Assembly (NCBI GenBank): GCA_021782055.1
Contig: JAJXVP010000051.1
Span: forward strand, 1 to 14,919
DNA from: a bacterium
GTDB taxonomy: Bacteria > Spirochaetota > Spirochaetia > JABEVK01
DNA length: 14,919 nt
Direction: 5' to 3'
Both the position numbers and the translations under genes were made by a program. Below, piece after piece: positions 14,851 to 14,919 of this stretch. The notes beneath the pieces are model-generated. The model did no database searches, was not told the origin of the DNA, and saw only the letters and a program-made list of their open reading frames with translations. How positions within the stretch are numbered: the first letter of the stretch is position 1; each line of letters begins with the position of its first letter.

Positions 14851-14919
<69 letters not shown>

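Overview
The window is bacterial and is a mosaic. Shine-Dalgarno sites, short operons with ATGA overlaps, a VapBC toxin-antitoxin pair and an initiator-type tRNA-Met all point to a bacterium. I cannot name a genus. Base composition changes visibly along the window: AT-richer at 1-2.7 kb and 7.3-8.4 kb, GC-richer at 2.9-6.4 kb and 8.4-10.6 kb. This suggests blocks of different origin.

Layout. (1) 1-2681, plus: a lipid/acyl-chain operon with a beta-ketoacyl-ACP synthase cut by the window edge, a free-standing acyl carrier protein, a PlsC-type acyltransferase and a phosphopantetheinyl transferase. The last has no ATG, GTG or TTG start covering its first domain and may begin at ATT. Together they look like a module that activates an ACP, extends an acyl chain and transfers it to a lipid. 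(2) 2857-6333: a MmyB-type XRE regulator (minus) divergent from a translationally coupled operon of three NAD(P)H-type oxidoreductases (SDR, quinone-oxidoreductase-like MDR, extended SDR). (3) 6410-7262, minus: wreckage of a defence/restriction-like operon, with a possible methyltransferase tail, an AlbA_2 (Schlafen-type) ATP-binding protein and a helicase N-terminus. (4) 7439-8077: an intact vapBC pair behind a promoter with repeated ATGCAT boxes, then a scrap resembling an IS3 OrfA. (5) 8266-11140: a promoter with a 25-bp near-palindromic operator, a 750-residue fusion of a retinol-saturase/carotenoid-isomerase-like flavoprotein to a ferredoxin-NADP reductase-like module, and a coupled MarR regulator. 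(6) 11117-13963, minus: a 948-residue protein of no family I recognise, overlapping the MarR gene tail to tail. (7) 14008-14736: remnants of a RecB-like nuclease C-terminus and of an Abi_2 (AbiD/F) abortive-infection gene, the latter directly preceded by a strong hairpin with a U-tract. (8) 14815-14919, minus: initiator-type tRNA-Met, cut by the window edge, with a strong terminator.

The points of most interest are the self-contained flavoprotein-reductase fusion with its apparent operator and MarR partner, the large orphan protein, and the structured hairpin next to the decayed Abi_2 gene. Several decayed defence genes keep one reading frame across deletions and point stops, which is a pattern worth testing.
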